Shown here: positions 24,041 through 34,800 of the stretch, piece by piece
Layout of the letters: every line of letters starts with the position of its first letter
Numbering within the stretch: position 1 is the stretch's first letter
NCBI GenBank assembly: GCA_019118745.1
Contig: DWYJ01000028.1
Coordinates: 1 to 55,904, forward strand
DNA from: Candidatus Desulfovibrio gallistercoris
Lineage (GTDB): Bacteria > Desulfobacterota > Desulfovibrionia > Desulfovibrionales > Desulfovibrionaceae
Direction of reading: 5' to 3'
DNA: 55,904 nucleotides
Made by a program: the position numbers and the translations under genes
Notes under the pieces: generated by a model
Database searches by the model: none
What the model saw: the letters and a program-made list of their open reading frames with translations, nothing else
What the model was told of the DNA's origin: nothing

Positions 24041-24255
24041 CGCATTTTCCGGCATCCCGCTCCGTCCGGACCGGCAGCCGCCCGCCTGGCCGGTGGGGAA
24101 TCTTTCCCTGAGGGCGCCTGGCGGCAGCTTGCCAAGCGGGATTGATGCGGATAAAAAAGAGTTTTCCGGCTTCACCTATGGTTGTCGCGCCTTCATGTGC
24201 CCGCAGGGCCCGGCAGGCCACCGGCAACCGCATCCCCGCAAGGTAGGTACAGGAC

Positions 24256-27200
24256 ATGGCCCACAAGGGACCGCATATCTCCATATCGCCCGATTATGTC
24301 GTCAACCGTATTCTGCGCATCAATATCAGCGACTTTGAAGAGTGGCCGGAATCCGTGCGCCATCTGGCCATCGCCATTGCCGAAGAACTCTTTCTGGTAG
24401 CCTACAATCCCTTCATCGACGCCGATACGGTGCGGGCCAGCGTCCGCGAGCGCTTCGAGCGCGAGGCGCTGGCGCTGGCGCATTATTATGCCACCGCCAT
24501 CAGCGAAGGCATCACCATGTTCTGGTCCGCCTACGAGGCGGAAGCGGATTTCCGCCAGCGTCTGGTGGAGACCCTGCGCGGCATGCTGCCCGCCGAATGC
24601 GTGCTGACCCATCCGGCGGCCCTGGTGGAGACCGCCACCGACGCCACGGACCTGCGCATGGAACTGCCCCTGCTGGTGGTGGAGCCGGACAATACCGAGC
24701 AGGTGGCCGCTCTGGTCAAGCTGGCCAATGACATGAAATTCGCCCTCATCCCGCGCGGCGGCGGTTCCGGCGCAACGGGCGGGGCCGTGCCCGCGCGGCG
24801 GCGTACGGTCATCGTCAGCCTTGCGCGGCTGACGCATATCGGCCCCATCGACCTTGAGGCCATGACGGTCACCTGTCAGGCCGGGGCCAACACGCAAGCC
24901 GTCATCACCGCTGTGGACGAGAAAGGCGCGCTCTTTTCGGTGGACCCGGCCTCCAAGCAGGCCTCGTCCATCGGCGGCAACGTCTCGGAGAATGCCGGTG
25001 GCCCCATGGCCTTCGAATACGGCACCACCCTGGACAATCTGCTCTGGTGGCGCATGGTCACGCCCACGGGCGAAATCATCACCGTGGAGCGGGAGAACCA
25101 TCCCCGCCACAAGATCCTGCCGGAAGAGACCGCCGTCTTCGTGGTCAAGGACGTGAGCGGCGGCGTGCGCAACGTGGTGCACCTGCGCGGCGACGAGATC
25201 CGCCTGCCCGGTCTCGGCAAGGACGTGACCAACAAGGCGCTGGGCGGCCTGCCCGGCATGCAGAAGGAAGGCGTGGACGGCATCATCACCGAAGCCTGCT
25301 TCATCCTGCATCCCAAGCCGCGCTACAAGCGCGTCATGGTGCTGGAATTCTTCGGGCGTTCCATGCATCCGGCGGCCGTGGTGGTGCGCGAGCTCGTGAG
25401 CCTGCGCAACCGCATCCGTGAAGAAGGCGACTACGCGCATCTTTCCGCGCTGGAAGAATTCAACGCCAAATACGTGCAGGCCATCGACTACAAGCGCAAG
25501 TCCCGCAAGTTCAGCGACCTACCCATCTCCGTCATCATCCTCCAGGTGGACGGCGACGACCCCTACCTGCTGGACAAGTGCGTGGGCGACATCGTGTCCG
25601 TGGTGGAAGAGCAGGAGAACGTGGACATCATCGTGGCGCAGGACGACAAGGAAGCCGAGCGCTTCTGGGAAGACCGCCACCGCCTCTCCGCCATCGCCAA
25701 GCGCACGTCCGGCTTCAAGCTCAATGAGGACGTGGTCATCCCCATGGACCGCATCCCGGACTTCGCCCTCTTCCTTGAGCAGCTCAACCTGGAATGCACC
25801 GCGCAGGCCTACCGCTACGCGCTCCAGGAAGTGGGCCGCCTGCCCGGCTTCCCCATGGAGGAAAAGGAATTCAACCGCGAATTCTCCTTTGCCTCCAAGG
25901 TGGCCACGGGCGATGTCAGCGCCTCGGAGCTGTCGGATACCGAGCTCTGGGGGCGGGCGCAGGCCTACATGGACAGCCTGCTGGAGAAATATCCCCATCT
26001 GACCCGCAAGCTCAACAAGATACGCGACTACATGGATGCCGGACGCATCGTGGTGGCCAGCCACATGCACGCCGGGGACGGCAACTGCCACGTCAACATC
26101 CCGGTCAACTCCAATGACCATCACATGCTGGAAGAAGCCGAGGAGACGGCCGCCCGCGTCATGGCCGAATGTCAGGAGATGGGCGGCGAGGTCTCCGGCG
26201 AACACGGCATAGGCATCACCAAGATCGCCTTTTTCGGCAAGGAGAAGATGGAGGCCCTGCGGGCCTTCAAGGAGCGTGTCGACCCGCGCGACATCATGAA
26301 CCCGGCCAAGCTCGTGCACCGCGAGCTGCCCGTGCGCCCCTTCACCTTCTCCTTCAATCACCTCATCCGCGACATCAACGACAGCGGCCTGCCGGACAAG
26401 GAGAAGCTCACCGACCTGCTGGCCGCCGTGCAGGTGTGCACGCGCTGCGGCAAGTGCAAGCACGTCTGCCCCATGAACTACCCCGAACGCAGCATGCAGT
26501 ACCATCCCCGCAACAAGAACATGGTGCTCGGCATGCTCATCGAGGCGGTCTATTATTCGCAGGTCAACAAGGGCAGCATCGACGACGAGCTCTTGCGCTG
26601 GCTGCGCGATCTGGTGGAACACTGCACGGCCTGCGGACGCTGCCGCGCCAACTGCCCGGTCAAGATCCCCTCCGGCGATGTGGCCCTTTCCCTGCGGACC
26701 CTGCTGGAGCATGAGGACGCCGGCGGCCATCCTCTCAAGAAAAAGGCGCTGGAGTGGCTCGTGCAGGACGTGGAGAACCGGGTGCCCAAGGCCGCCAAGA
26801 TGGCCTCGCTGGGCCAGAAGATGCAGAACCGGCTCCTGGGCTTCATCCCCGAGGTCTGGAAACGGCGCATGCAGAGCCCGCTCTTTTCCGGCCGCGGCCC
26901 CAAGGTCGGCTATACCAATCTCTACGAGGCGCTGCGCCTGCACCGGGGCTCCGTCTTCTCGCCCTCCGAGGTGGCGCAGGGCACGCCGTGCGTCATCTAT
27001 TTCCCGGGCTGCGGCGGCGGGCTGTTCTATGACCGCATCGGCCTTTCGAGCATCATGCTGCTGCTGCGGGCCGGCTTTGCCGTGGCCGTGCCGCCGCGTC
27101 ATCTCTGCTGCGGCTATCCGCTGCTGGCCGCGGGCATGGATACGGCCTTCGAGGACAACCTTTCCCACAACCGGCAGTACCTGTCGGCCATGATCCGCAA

Positions 27201-27837
27201 TCTGGGCAAGCAGGGCTTCGAGGTGGCCCACCTGGTCACCTCCTGCGGCACCTGCCTTGACGGTCTGGAGCGCATCGGTCTTACGGAACAGTTCACGGGC
27301 CTGGGACAGCGGGACGTCCTCCAGCTCGTCCTGCCGCTGCTCAAGAAAGAGCAGCTGGAGCACCCCCTGCCCCCCGGCACAAGCCTCATCTATCACGCTT
27401 CCTGCCACAGCGAATGGGCCGGCATCCCGGCCGCCAAGGGGCAAAAGCAGATCGTGGCCGCCCTGTCCAACTACTCCGGCGCCAAGGTGCTGCTCAATGG
27501 CGGCTGCTGCGGCGAATCCGGCATGGGGGCCCTCACCTCGCCGCAGATCTACAATCTGCTGCGTTCGCGCAAGCAGATCAGCCTGCAACGCACCTTTGCC
27601 GAGATCGACGGCCCTGAGGCCCAGGCAGGCAAGAGCGGCACGCTGCCCCCTGTGCTGGTGGGCTGCCCCTCCTGCAAGATCGGCATCGGCCGCTGCCTCA
27701 TCAACCTGCATGACAAGCGCCCGGTGCTGCACGTGGCCGAATGGGTGGCCGGCATGATGGACGGCGAAGACAGACGGCAAAGCTTCCGGCGGCGCGTCAA
27801 CGAGACGCGGGGCGACGTGCGTGTGGTGAAAGGCTAG
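24256..27837 (+). CDS. FAD/Fe-S D-lactate (glycolate) dehydrogenase, giant fusion
   Basis: This 1193-residue protein joins a GlcD/Dld-type FAD oxidase with a GlcF/HdrD-type iron-sulfur part. It probably oxidises D-lactate or another 2-hydroxy acid and passes electrons to the membrane pool. Order: an N-terminal helical extension (1-135), FAD-binding domain (about 140-290, with IPRGGGSGATGGAVP and SIGGNVSENAGGPMAFEYG), FAD-oxidase C domain (to about 690, with SHMHAGDGNCHVNIPV and SGEHGIGITK), two 4Fe-4S motifs (C728-x2-C-x2-C-x3-C738 and C790-x2-C-x2-C-x3-C800), and two CCG domains (FPGCGGG...LCCGYPL; HASCHS...GGCCGESGMG). It resembles DVU0390 of D. vulgaris. The next gene begins 8 bp after its stop. 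Confidence 0.9.
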   Translation: MAHKGPHISISPDYVVNRILRINISDFEEWPESVRHLAIAIAEELFLVAYNPFIDADTVRASVRERFEREALALAHYYATAISEGITMFWSAYEAEADFRQRLVETLRGMLPAECVLTHPAALVETATDATDLRMELPLLVVEPDNTEQVAALVKLANDMKFALIPRGGGSGATGGAVPARRRTVIVSLARLTHIGPIDLEAMTVTCQAGANTQAVITAVDEKGALFSVDPASKQASSIGGNVSENAGGPMAFEYGTTLDNLLWWRMVTPTGEIITVERENHPRHKILPEETAVFVVKDVSGGVRNVVHLRGDEIRLPGLGKDVTNKALGGLPGMQKEGVDGIITEACFILHPKPRYKRVMVLEFFGRSMHPAAVVVRELVSLRNRIREEGDYAHLSALEEFNAKYVQAIDYKRKSRKFSDLPISVIILQVDGDDPYLLDKCVGDIVSVVEEQENVDIIVAQDDKEAERFWEDRHRLSAIAKRTSGFKLNEDVVIPMDRIPDFALFLEQLNLECTAQAYRYALQEVGRLPGFPMEEKEFNREFSFASKVATGDVSASELSDTELWGRAQAYMDSLLEKYPHLTRKLNKIRDYMDAGRIVVASHMHAGDGNCHVNIPVNSNDHHMLEEAEETAARVMAECQEMGGEVSGEHGIGITKIAFFGKEKMEALRAFKERVDPRDIMNPAKLVHRELPVRPFTFSFNHLIRDINDSGLPDKEKLTDLLAAVQVCTRCGKCKHVCPMNYPERSMQYHPRNKNMVLGMLIEAVYYSQVNKGSIDDELLRWLRDLVEHCTACGRCRANCPVKIPSGDVALSLRTLLEHEDAGGHPLKKKALEWLVQDVENRVPKAAKMASLGQKMQNRLLGFIPEVWKRRMQSPLFSGRGPKVGYTNLYEALRLHRGSVFSPSEVAQGTPCVIYFPGCGGGLFYDRIGLSSIMLLLRAGFAVAVPPRHLCCGYPLLAAGMDTAFEDNLSHNRQYLSAMIRNLGKQGFEVAHLVTSCGTCLDGLERIGLTEQFTGLGQRDVLQLVLPLLKKEQLEHPLPPGTSLIYHASCHSEWAGIPAAKGQKQIVAALSNYSGAKVLLNGGCCGESGMGALTSPQIYNLLRSRKQISLQRTFAEIDGPEAQAGKSGTLPPVLVGCPSCKIGIGRCLINLHDKRPVLHVAEWVAGMMDGEDRRQSFRRRVNETRGDVRVVKG

Positions 27838-27845
27838 GTAGCGTC

Positions 27846-29909
27846 ATGCGTGGTCCGGCGGTGCTCTTGCGCCCGGAGGAACTGTACAGGCCCTCGCGCC
27901 TGTGCTGCCTGCTGGCGCTCGTGATCATGCTGCCCTTTTTCTGGGGCTTTGCCTTCGTCTTCCCGCAGGGGGAAGACTTCGAGTACATGAGCCGGGCCAT
28001 GTGCTTCCTGGACCTGCCGGGCGGCCTCTACGAGATGGGCCGGCAATGGCTGTACAGCGGGGGACGCTACGGGCTGCACTTCCTGCAGACCTTTCTGGGC
28101 CGCGCGCCGGAGTCCCTGCTGCTCAACGGGGCCATCTGCCTGCTCTCGCTGTCCGTCTACGGACTGGCCGTCTACGGGCTGGCCCGGCTGGCCGCACCGG
28201 CCATCCCGCACCGGCTGGGGCTTTTCTGTGGCCTGCTTACCATGCTGGGGCTGTGCGCCTGCCACCCGCAGGCCCATCAGTTCTATAATCTGACCCAGAA
28301 CCTTTCCCTGGTCCTGCCGGGCGGCCTCTGGCTCTGCCTCCTGCTGACCATCTGCCGCCTCTGGCTGGCGGACCCCTTTGCCCGCAAGCGGCGCAGCCGG
28401 CAGGCCATGCTGGTGGCCTTTCTCACCGTCGGTCTGGGAGAGATGTCCGCCCATGCCGCCCTGACCCTGGCTCTGGGGGCCTGGCTGCTGGCCGCGCTGC
28501 ACCGGCACCCTGCGCGCCGCGAACTGCTGCATGTCCTGCTGGTCACGGCCGTGTGCACGCTTATCGTCTTCATCTCGCCCGGCCGCTGGGCCACGCAGGC
28601 CGCCCAACCTCTGCCGGAAGTCTGGCAGGACTTCCAGCGGGATTGGTGGCGCGGGCTTGCCGGGCTCCGCTTCCCCCTGTGGGCCGTGCCCGTCCTGACG
28701 CTGGCGCTCCTGCTGCCTCATGCGCAGGGGGAAGGCCGCATCGGTGGACAGCCCCTTTCGCCGGACATCCCCCCGCTGCGGCCGGGCTGGCTGACGGTGC
28801 TCGCCCTCACGGGTTTTCTGCTCGTCTCCCTGAGCATGACGGCCCTGCACGCGGCAGGCGACGCCTTCAGTCTGGCGGATGAACGTCTTTCCGCCGTCCT
28901 GGCCGTCTACGGCGCGGCCACGCTGACGCTCGCCCTCTACCCGTGGCTGGGCCGCTGGAACCTGCGGCTGCTGCAATGCGGCGGCCGTCTCGGCCTGCTG
29001 TTGACCGCCGTCCTCCTTGTCCTCTGTCTTGGGCCCAACTGGCGGGCCGCCGCGGAACATGCCGCCGCGGGCGACTGGGTCATCAGCGGCGACAACATCC
29101 AGGACCGCTATAACTGGCTCTGGGATCTGGGCCGCGCCTACACGCCGCTGGATGCCCCCATGCGCCTCGGTCTGGCCGGACTGTACAACTACCCCGGCAG
29201 TCCCCGCCTGACGGCGGACCCCAACCTGCCGCAGGTCGCCGTGCGCGCCCTGTCGGAAACGGCCGCGCCCGTCCTGACGGGCGAAAGCCTGCGCCATTCC
29301 CCGCAGCACTGGCCCAACCCCTGGGTGGCCTGGTTCTTTGGACTGGGCAGCGTACGCATGGCCTATGCGCACTGGCAGGAGGAATGGACAGATCCGCTGC
29401 GGCAGTTCGCCCGCGGGGAGATCACGGCGGTTCGGGCGGGGTCGCCGCTCGTCCTGCGCGTACCCGACCCGCTGCGTCAAAGGGGGCTGGACAATGCCTG
29501 GCTTGCCGCCAGCCCGGCGGACCCCAATGCCACGTTCTCGCAGGTCTGGCTGGTGCTGGACAGCGCCACGCCCCTCCCGGCGGACGTCGCCTTCTCTCTG
29601 GAGATCTGGCGGCTCAATCCCATAGACGCCCGGCGCATGCTCCCCATACCGTCACAGATCGTGCTGGCGCGGGAACTGCTGGCGCAGGCCCCGAAGGAAC
29701 GCGCCACGCAGGGCTTGTGGCTGCGTCTGGCCGCCAGCCGCATGCCGCTGGTACGCGCCCTGCTTGATGGGGATACCGGCCGCGTCGTCTATGCGGTCCC
29801 CCTCGGCATGGCCCCGCAGCACATGGACAGACTGCCGGGCGTCATCATCTCGCTTGACGGACAGACCTATGCCCTGCCCGGCGATCCGGCCGCCCTGCAG
29901 TATCCCTAA
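27846..29909 (+). CDS. Polytopic membrane protein, unknown
   Basis: The 687-residue protein starts at ATG 27846, 8 bp after the dehydrogenase stop; the longer frame upstream overlaps that gene and is hydrophilic. About 10-11 membrane segments span residues 20-440, then a soluble domain of roughly 240 residues follows with YNWLWDLGRAYTPLDAPMRLGLAGLYNYPG. The layout recalls GT-C-like membrane proteins of the DUF6056 group, with an acidic PQGEDFEYMSRAM stretch after the first membrane segment. A glycosyltransferase role is possible but unproven. The TAA stop coincides with the left TA end of MITE-like copy B. Confidence 0.72.
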   Translation: MRGPAVLLRPEELYRPSRLCCLLALVIMLPFFWGFAFVFPQGEDFEYMSRAMCFLDLPGGLYEMGRQWLYSGGRYGLHFLQTFLGRAPESLLLNGAICLLSLSVYGLAVYGLARLAAPAIPHRLGLFCGLLTMLGLCACHPQAHQFYNLTQNLSLVLPGGLWLCLLLTICRLWLADPFARKRRSRQAMLVAFLTVGLGEMSAHAALTLALGAWLLAALHRHPARRELLHVLLVTAVCTLIVFISPGRWATQAAQPLPEVWQDFQRDWWRGLAGLRFPLWAVPVLTLALLLPHAQGEGRIGGQPLSPDIPPLRPGWLTVLALTGFLLVSLSMTALHAAGDAFSLADERLSAVLAVYGAATLTLALYPWLGRWNLRLLQCGGRLGLLLTAVLLVLCLGPNWRAAAEHAAAGDWVISGDNIQDRYNWLWDLGRAYTPLDAPMRLGLAGLYNYPGSPRLTADPNLPQVAVRALSETAAPVLTGESLRHSPQHWPNPWVAWFFGLGSVRMAYAHWQEEWTDPLRQFARGEITAVRAGSPLVLRVPDPLRQRGLDNAWLAASPADPNATFSQVWLVLDSATPLPADVAFSLEIWRLNPIDARRMLPIPSQIVLARELLAQAPKERATQGLWLRLAASRMPLVRALLDGDTGRVVYAVPLGMAPQHMDRLPGVIISLDGQTYALPGDPAALQYP

Positions 29910-30203
29910 GCCTGTTAACACTATTCGTTACTTGTTTGGGGGGAAGGGGAACCCCTCGCTATGCTGTCGATGCCCGTAAGGCTCCTGCGTCGCCTAACGG
30001 GCACGGCCCTCTGGGCCGCCCGTCGGGTCGCTGCCGGCGCGAGAGGGGTTCCCCTTCCCCCCAAGCCCCCCCATCCCTTCCCCAGCGCGCTTTTATCGGG
30101 GAAAAGCAGGGGGGCGCACCGCCTTTCAGGGGATGCGGAGCACATTGGGGTTGTTTATCGTATTTGCTGAAATAATGAGTAAAATCTGTGCTGACAGGCC
30201 CTA
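29907..30203 (+). mobile_element. MITE-like element, copy B
   Basis: This 297-bp copy is bounded by TA on each side. Left end TAAGCCTGTTAACAC and right end (reverse complemented TAGGGCCTGTCAGCAC) are imperfect inverted repeats. A perfect 21-bp inverted repeat, 29936-29956 with 30044-30064, matches the 19-bp one of copy A. The loop is longer and holds a further hairpin built on CCCGT...ACGGG. The downstream half (CCCATCCCTTCCCCAGCGCGCTTTTA) is nearly identical to copy A. It has no coding capacity and begins inside the stop codon of the preceding gene. Confidence 0.65.
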
Positions 30204-30238
30204 AAAAGACATATCCGTCTCACGCCTGCACAGGCACG

Positions 30239-30274
30239 AAAAAAGCGGGCCCTGCCGGAGCAGGACCCGCTTTT
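30239..30274 (-). terminator. Terminator of the RND efflux operon
   Basis: A 14-bp stem with one mismatch (30241-30254 with 30261-30274, CGGAG-side loop) is followed on the minus strand by six T (30239-30244 on the plus strand are A). It lies 24 bp after the outer-membrane gene's stop. The symmetrical A and T tracts suggest it may also work on the plus strand. Confidence 0.85.
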
Positions 30275-30297
30275 GGAGTTCATTCTCTTATCAGCGT

Positions 30298-31830
30298 CTA
30301 AGAGGCCGGACGCGCGGCAGCCGGCACGGCTTCCGGCGTCTTCTGGCCGACGGTACGCTGCGCTTCCACCAGCTCGTCGGTGTCCACCAGCACAGGGCCG
30401 GGCGTCACGCCGGGATCCTGCCAGCCGCCGCCCAGCGCCATGCACATGCTCACCACCGCATAGAGGCGGTCACGCAGGGCATTGGCCAGCGAAAGCTCGG
30501 CATTGAACAACTGGCGTTCGGCATCCAGCACGGTCAGGTAATCGGAATAGCCGTTGTCGTACTGCAGGCGGGCGATGTCCACCGCCCGGCGCAGGCTCTT
30601 CACCTGGGTCTGATAGCTCTCCACGATGGCGTTGGCCTCACGCTGCGCCACATAGGCGGAGCGGATGTCGGAGAAGGCCTGGCCCACCGTCTTGCGGTAC
30701 GTCGCGATGGCGGCCTTCTTCTGGGCCTCGGCATCCTTGAGGTTGTACCAGTTGGCCCCGAAGTCCAGCAGCGGCACGCTGGCCGTAGCGCCGTAGTTCC
30801 ACGTCCCGGACGGATTGGTGAACAGGTGGCCGAAGGAGGCGCTCAGGGTGCCCAGCGCCCCGGTGAGGGAGATGGACGGGAAGAACTGGGCACGGGCTAC
30901 GCCGATATTGGCGTTGTAGGCCATGACCAGGAATTCCGCGGCCCGCACGTCGGGACGGCGCATGAGCAGTTCGGAAGGCAGCCCTTCGGGCAGCACGGGC
31001 GGCGAGGGCATGCTCTCGATGCTGCGGCCGCGCTGGATGGTGCCGTCCATGATCTCACGCGGCGAGCGGCCCAGCAGCAGGGCAAGGCCGGCTTCCGCGG
31101 AGTCCACGGCCACCATGGCGCTGTGCAGCTGCGAGCGGGCCGTCTCCACTTCGGCACGGGCGCGCTGCCAGTCCAGCTCGGTGATGTCGCCCTGCTGGTA
31201 ACGGCTCGTGTAGATGCCGAAGGATTCCTCGCGGCTCTTGAGCGTGCGGTTGGCCGTGGCAAGCTGCATGTCCAGCGCCAGCAGCGCAAAGTAGCTCTGG
31301 GCCGTCTGCCCGGCTATGGACAGGCGCAGGGCCTCGTGACTGAGCAGGGTGTTCATGAGCACGTCCGTCAGCATGGTCCGCTGGTTGCGGTACTTGCCCC
31401 AGAAGTCCAGCTCCCAGGCGGCGCTGAGCGAACCCTGATAGGTCGTATACGAACGGTCGGCCAGCTTGCTGTAGTTGGCGCTGCGCTCGGACATGCTCTG
31501 CGCGCCCGCTCCGGCATCGCCCGTCACCAGCGGGAAGAGGGCGGAAGTCGCCACCCCGGCCTGGGCCGCGGCGGATTCGATGCGCGCCATGCCTTCGGCA
31601 AGGTCATGACTGTTCTTCAGGGCTTCTTCCACCAGCGCCGTCAGCACCGGATCGTTGAAGCGCTTCCACCAGTCCGTGTACAGAGGCTGGGTCGTCAGAT
31701 TCACCTTGCGCCACTGACTCGGCATGTCGAAGCTCTCGCGCTCGTATTTGGGAGCCAGCGAGCAGCCCCCCAGCACGAACAGTGCCGTCAGGCACGCGGT
31801 CAGCACCCGAAAACGGGGAAACGCGATCAT
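30298..31830 (-). CDS. RND efflux outer-membrane lipoprotein (NodT/OprM type)
   Basis: The 510-residue TolC-like channel forms the outer-membrane exit of the tripartite pump. It carries a lipoprotein signal with lipobox LGGC (Cys23), then SLAPKYERE, the typical NodT start, and two related halves: one with SWWxxF-type WWKRFNDPVLTALVEEAL and GDAGAGAQ, the other with RRPDVRAAEFLVMAYNANIGVARAQFFPSISLTGALG and SDYLTVLDAERQLFNAELSLANALR. ATG 31828-31830 overlaps the permease stop in an ATGA junction. It is the last gene of the operon and a terminator follows. Confidence 0.95.
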   Translation of the reverse strand: MIAFPRFRVLTACLTALFVLGGCSLAPKYERESFDMPSQWRKVNLTTQPLYTDWWKRFNDPVLTALVEEALKNSHDLAEGMARIESAAAQAGVATSALFPLVTGDAGAGAQSMSERSANYSKLADRSYTTYQGSLSAAWELDFWGKYRNQRTMLTDVLMNTLLSHEALRLSIAGQTAQSYFALLALDMQLATANRTLKSREESFGIYTSRYQQGDITELDWQRARAEVETARSQLHSAMVAVDSAEAGLALLLGRSPREIMDGTIQRGRSIESMPSPPVLPEGLPSELLMRRPDVRAAEFLVMAYNANIGVARAQFFPSISLTGALGTLSASFGHLFTNPSGTWNYGATASVPLLDFGANWYNLKDAEAQKKAAIATYRKTVGQAFSDIRSAYVAQREANAIVESYQTQVKSLRRAVDIARLQYDNGYSDYLTVLDAERQLFNAELSLANALRDRLYAVVSMCMALGGGWQDPGVTPGPVLVDTDELVEAQRTVGQKTPEAVPAAARPAS

Positions 31831-34800
31831 ATGTCGTCCTCCTCGAAGCGTCCCTTCCCTTCATTGGGGTCGCGCTTGCCCTGCAGGCGCAGGGAGACCG
31901 ACATGATGAAGCGGAAGAAGAACGGGATAAACAGGGTGGCAAGGCAGGTGGCGGCCAGCATGCCGCCCACCACGGCGGTGCCGATGGCATGACGGCTGTT
32001 GGCGCCCGCGCCGGAGCTGATGGCCAGCGGCACGCAGCCAAGGATGAAGGCCAGCGAGGTCATGACGATGGGGCGGAAGCGCAGGCGGGCGGCGTGCATG
32101 GCCGCCACGTCCAGACTGCGCCCGTCGCGCCAGGCCTCGACGGCGAATTCCACGATCAGGATGGCGTTCTTGGCCGCCAGACCCACAAGGGTGACCAGAG
32201 CCACCTGGAAGTACACGTCATTGGAGAGATCGCGCAGCCAGGTGGCCACCAGCGCCCCGAAGACGCCGAAGGGCACGGCCGTGAGCACGGCCAGCGGCAG
32301 CGACCAGCTCTCGTACTGGGCGGCAAGGATCAGGAAGACCATGACCAGCGCCAGCACGAAGATGATGGTGGTGTCCGCGCTGGCCAGCATTTCCTGCAGG
32401 GCGGAGCCCACCCAGCCAAGGGCATAGTTGCTGTCCAGCACTTCGGCCGCCACCTGGTCCATGGCCGCCAGCGCCTGACCGGAGGAATAGCCCGGAGCGG
32501 GATCCCCCATGAGGTGGGCCGCCGGGAACACGTTGTAACGCTCCATGGTCTGGGGCGCGGTACGCCGCTCCAGGGTCATAATGGCCGACAGCGGCACCAT
32601 TTCTCCCTGATTCGTCCGCACGAAAACATCGTGCAGGGATTCGGGCAGCAGGCGGTAGTCGGCCTCGGACTGCATGCGCACCTGGAAGGTGCGGCCGAGG
32701 TAGTTGAAGTCATTGATGTACATGGCGCCGAAGGAGGCGTTCATGGCCGTGAAGACGTCGCTGATGCTGATGCCCATGTCCTTGCAGCGGTCGCGGTCCA
32801 GATTGGCGTAGAGCTGGGGCGCGCCGGTGGAAAAGAGGCTGCGCAGCGAACCGATGGCCGGATAGCGGCGATTGCCGTTCTCATCCGTGGACATGGCCGC
32901 GGTGACGAACTTGTTGGCCATGGCCTCGAGATCCTGGCTCGTGCCGTCGCCGCGCATCTGGATGTAGCATTCAAAGCCGCCCGTGGTGGACATGCCGCTG
33001 ATGGGCGGCGGCGTGAAGCCGATGGTCACGGCCTCGGGCTGCATCATGGTCACGGCCATGACGCTGGCGCTGATGGCGTCGGCGCTGCTCTCCGGGGTCT
33101 TGCGCTCGCTCCAGGGCTTGAGCGTGGCGAAGAAGGTGCCGTAATTGCTCTTGGTGGACATGGAGGTGATGTCCAGCCCGTTGATGGACATGACGGTCTC
33201 CACGGCCGGATTCTTGAGCAGCCTGTCGGCGATGAGCCGCGTCACATCCGTCGTGCGGGACTGCACCGCGCCGTCGTCGAGGATGGCCATGCCGAGGATG
33301 TAGCCCTGGTCCTCATTGGGAACGAGGCCGCCGGGCACGACCTTGAACAGCCAGACGGTGGCCGCGATCATGATGGCGAAGAGGGCGAAGGCCCGCAGCG
33401 CGGAATCCTTGATGAAGCGCACGATGCGCACATATTTGTGCGTGGTCTTGGTGAACAGATAGTTGAAGACCACGAAGGGCCTGGCCGGCTGATGGTCATG
33501 GGCATGGGGTTTGAGCAGCAGCGCGCAGAGCGACGGGGTCAGCGTCAGGGCCACGATGCCGGAGAGTACCACGGACACCGAGATGGTGATGGCGAACTGT
33601 TTGTACATCTGGCCGGCCAGACCGCCCATGAAGGAGACCGGGATAAACACCGCGCAGAGCACCAGCACGATGGCGATGACCGGGGCCGTCACTTCGCTCA
33701 TGGCCTTGGCCGTGGCTTCCTTGGGCGGCAGATGCTCCGTGGACATGATGCGTTCCACGTTTTCCAGCACCACGATGGCGTCGTCCACCACGATGCCGAT
33801 GGCCAGCACCATGCCGAAGAGCGTCAGGGTGTTGATGGTGTAGCCGAGGGCGTACATGCCCGCGAAGGTCCCGATGATGGACACCGGCACGGCGATGCAG
33901 GGGATGAGCGTGGCCCGCCAGCTCTGCAGGAAGACATAGACCACGATGAACACGAGGATCATGGCTTCCACAAGGGTATGGATGACTTCGTTGATGGATT
34001 CCATGACGAAGTCGTTGGTATCCACGATGACCTTGTAGGCGACGCCGTCGGGGAAGCTCTTCGCCAGCTCTTCGAGACGGGCCGTCACGGCGTCGCCGGT
34101 GGAGATGGCGTTGGCGCCCGGCAGGAGGTAGACCCCCATGCCGCGGGCCTTCATGCCGTTCATTTCGGTGCTGACGCTGTAGTCCTTGCCGCCCATCTCG
34201 ATGCGGGCGACATCCTTGAGGCGCAGCATGGCGCTGTCCTCGCCGGTGCGTACGATGATCTCGCCGAATTCCTCCGGCGTGCTGAAGCGGCCCTTGGTGT
34301 CGATCTGCCAGGAAAGCTCGGCATTCTGGGGCAGCGGCGGGTCGCCGAGGCGGCCGGGCGAGAACTGCGAGTTCTGCTCCTGGATGGCGGCGGCGATGTC
34401 GCTGACGGACAGGTTGTACTTGGCCAGCTTGTCCGGCTGAATCCAGATGCGCATGGCGTAGTCCATCTGGCCGAACACGGACACGTCGCCCACGCCGGGC
34501 ACGCGCTTGAGTTCGTCGGCCACGTTCATCTGCATGTAGTTGTGCAGAAAGACTTCGTCGTAGCGCCCGTCGGGCGAGTACAGGGCGATGACCTGCAGCA
34601 TGGCCGGCGAACGCTTGGTCACGGTCACGCCCTGCAGGCGCACGCTCTCGGGCAGGGTCGTCTGGGCAAGGTTTACCTTGTTGTTGACGTTGACCAGCGC
34701 CATGTCCGGGTTGGTTCCCAGCGAAAAGTAGACGTCGACCGAACCGGAGCCGGACCCAGATGAGGCCGTGGACGTCATGTAGAGCATGTTTTCCACGCCG

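Noticed and set aside
25519..27780. Minus-strand frame of 753 codons inside the giant dehydrogenase gene
   Set aside because: The sense strand encodes complete FAD and Fe-S motifs; the antisense frame has none.
31782..34763. Long plus-strand open frame of 993 codons opposite the RND permease gene
   Set aside because: It lies antisense to a clear HAE1 permease, has a His/Gly/Asp-rich composition typical of shadow frames in GC-rich DNA, and no recognisable domain or ribosome site.
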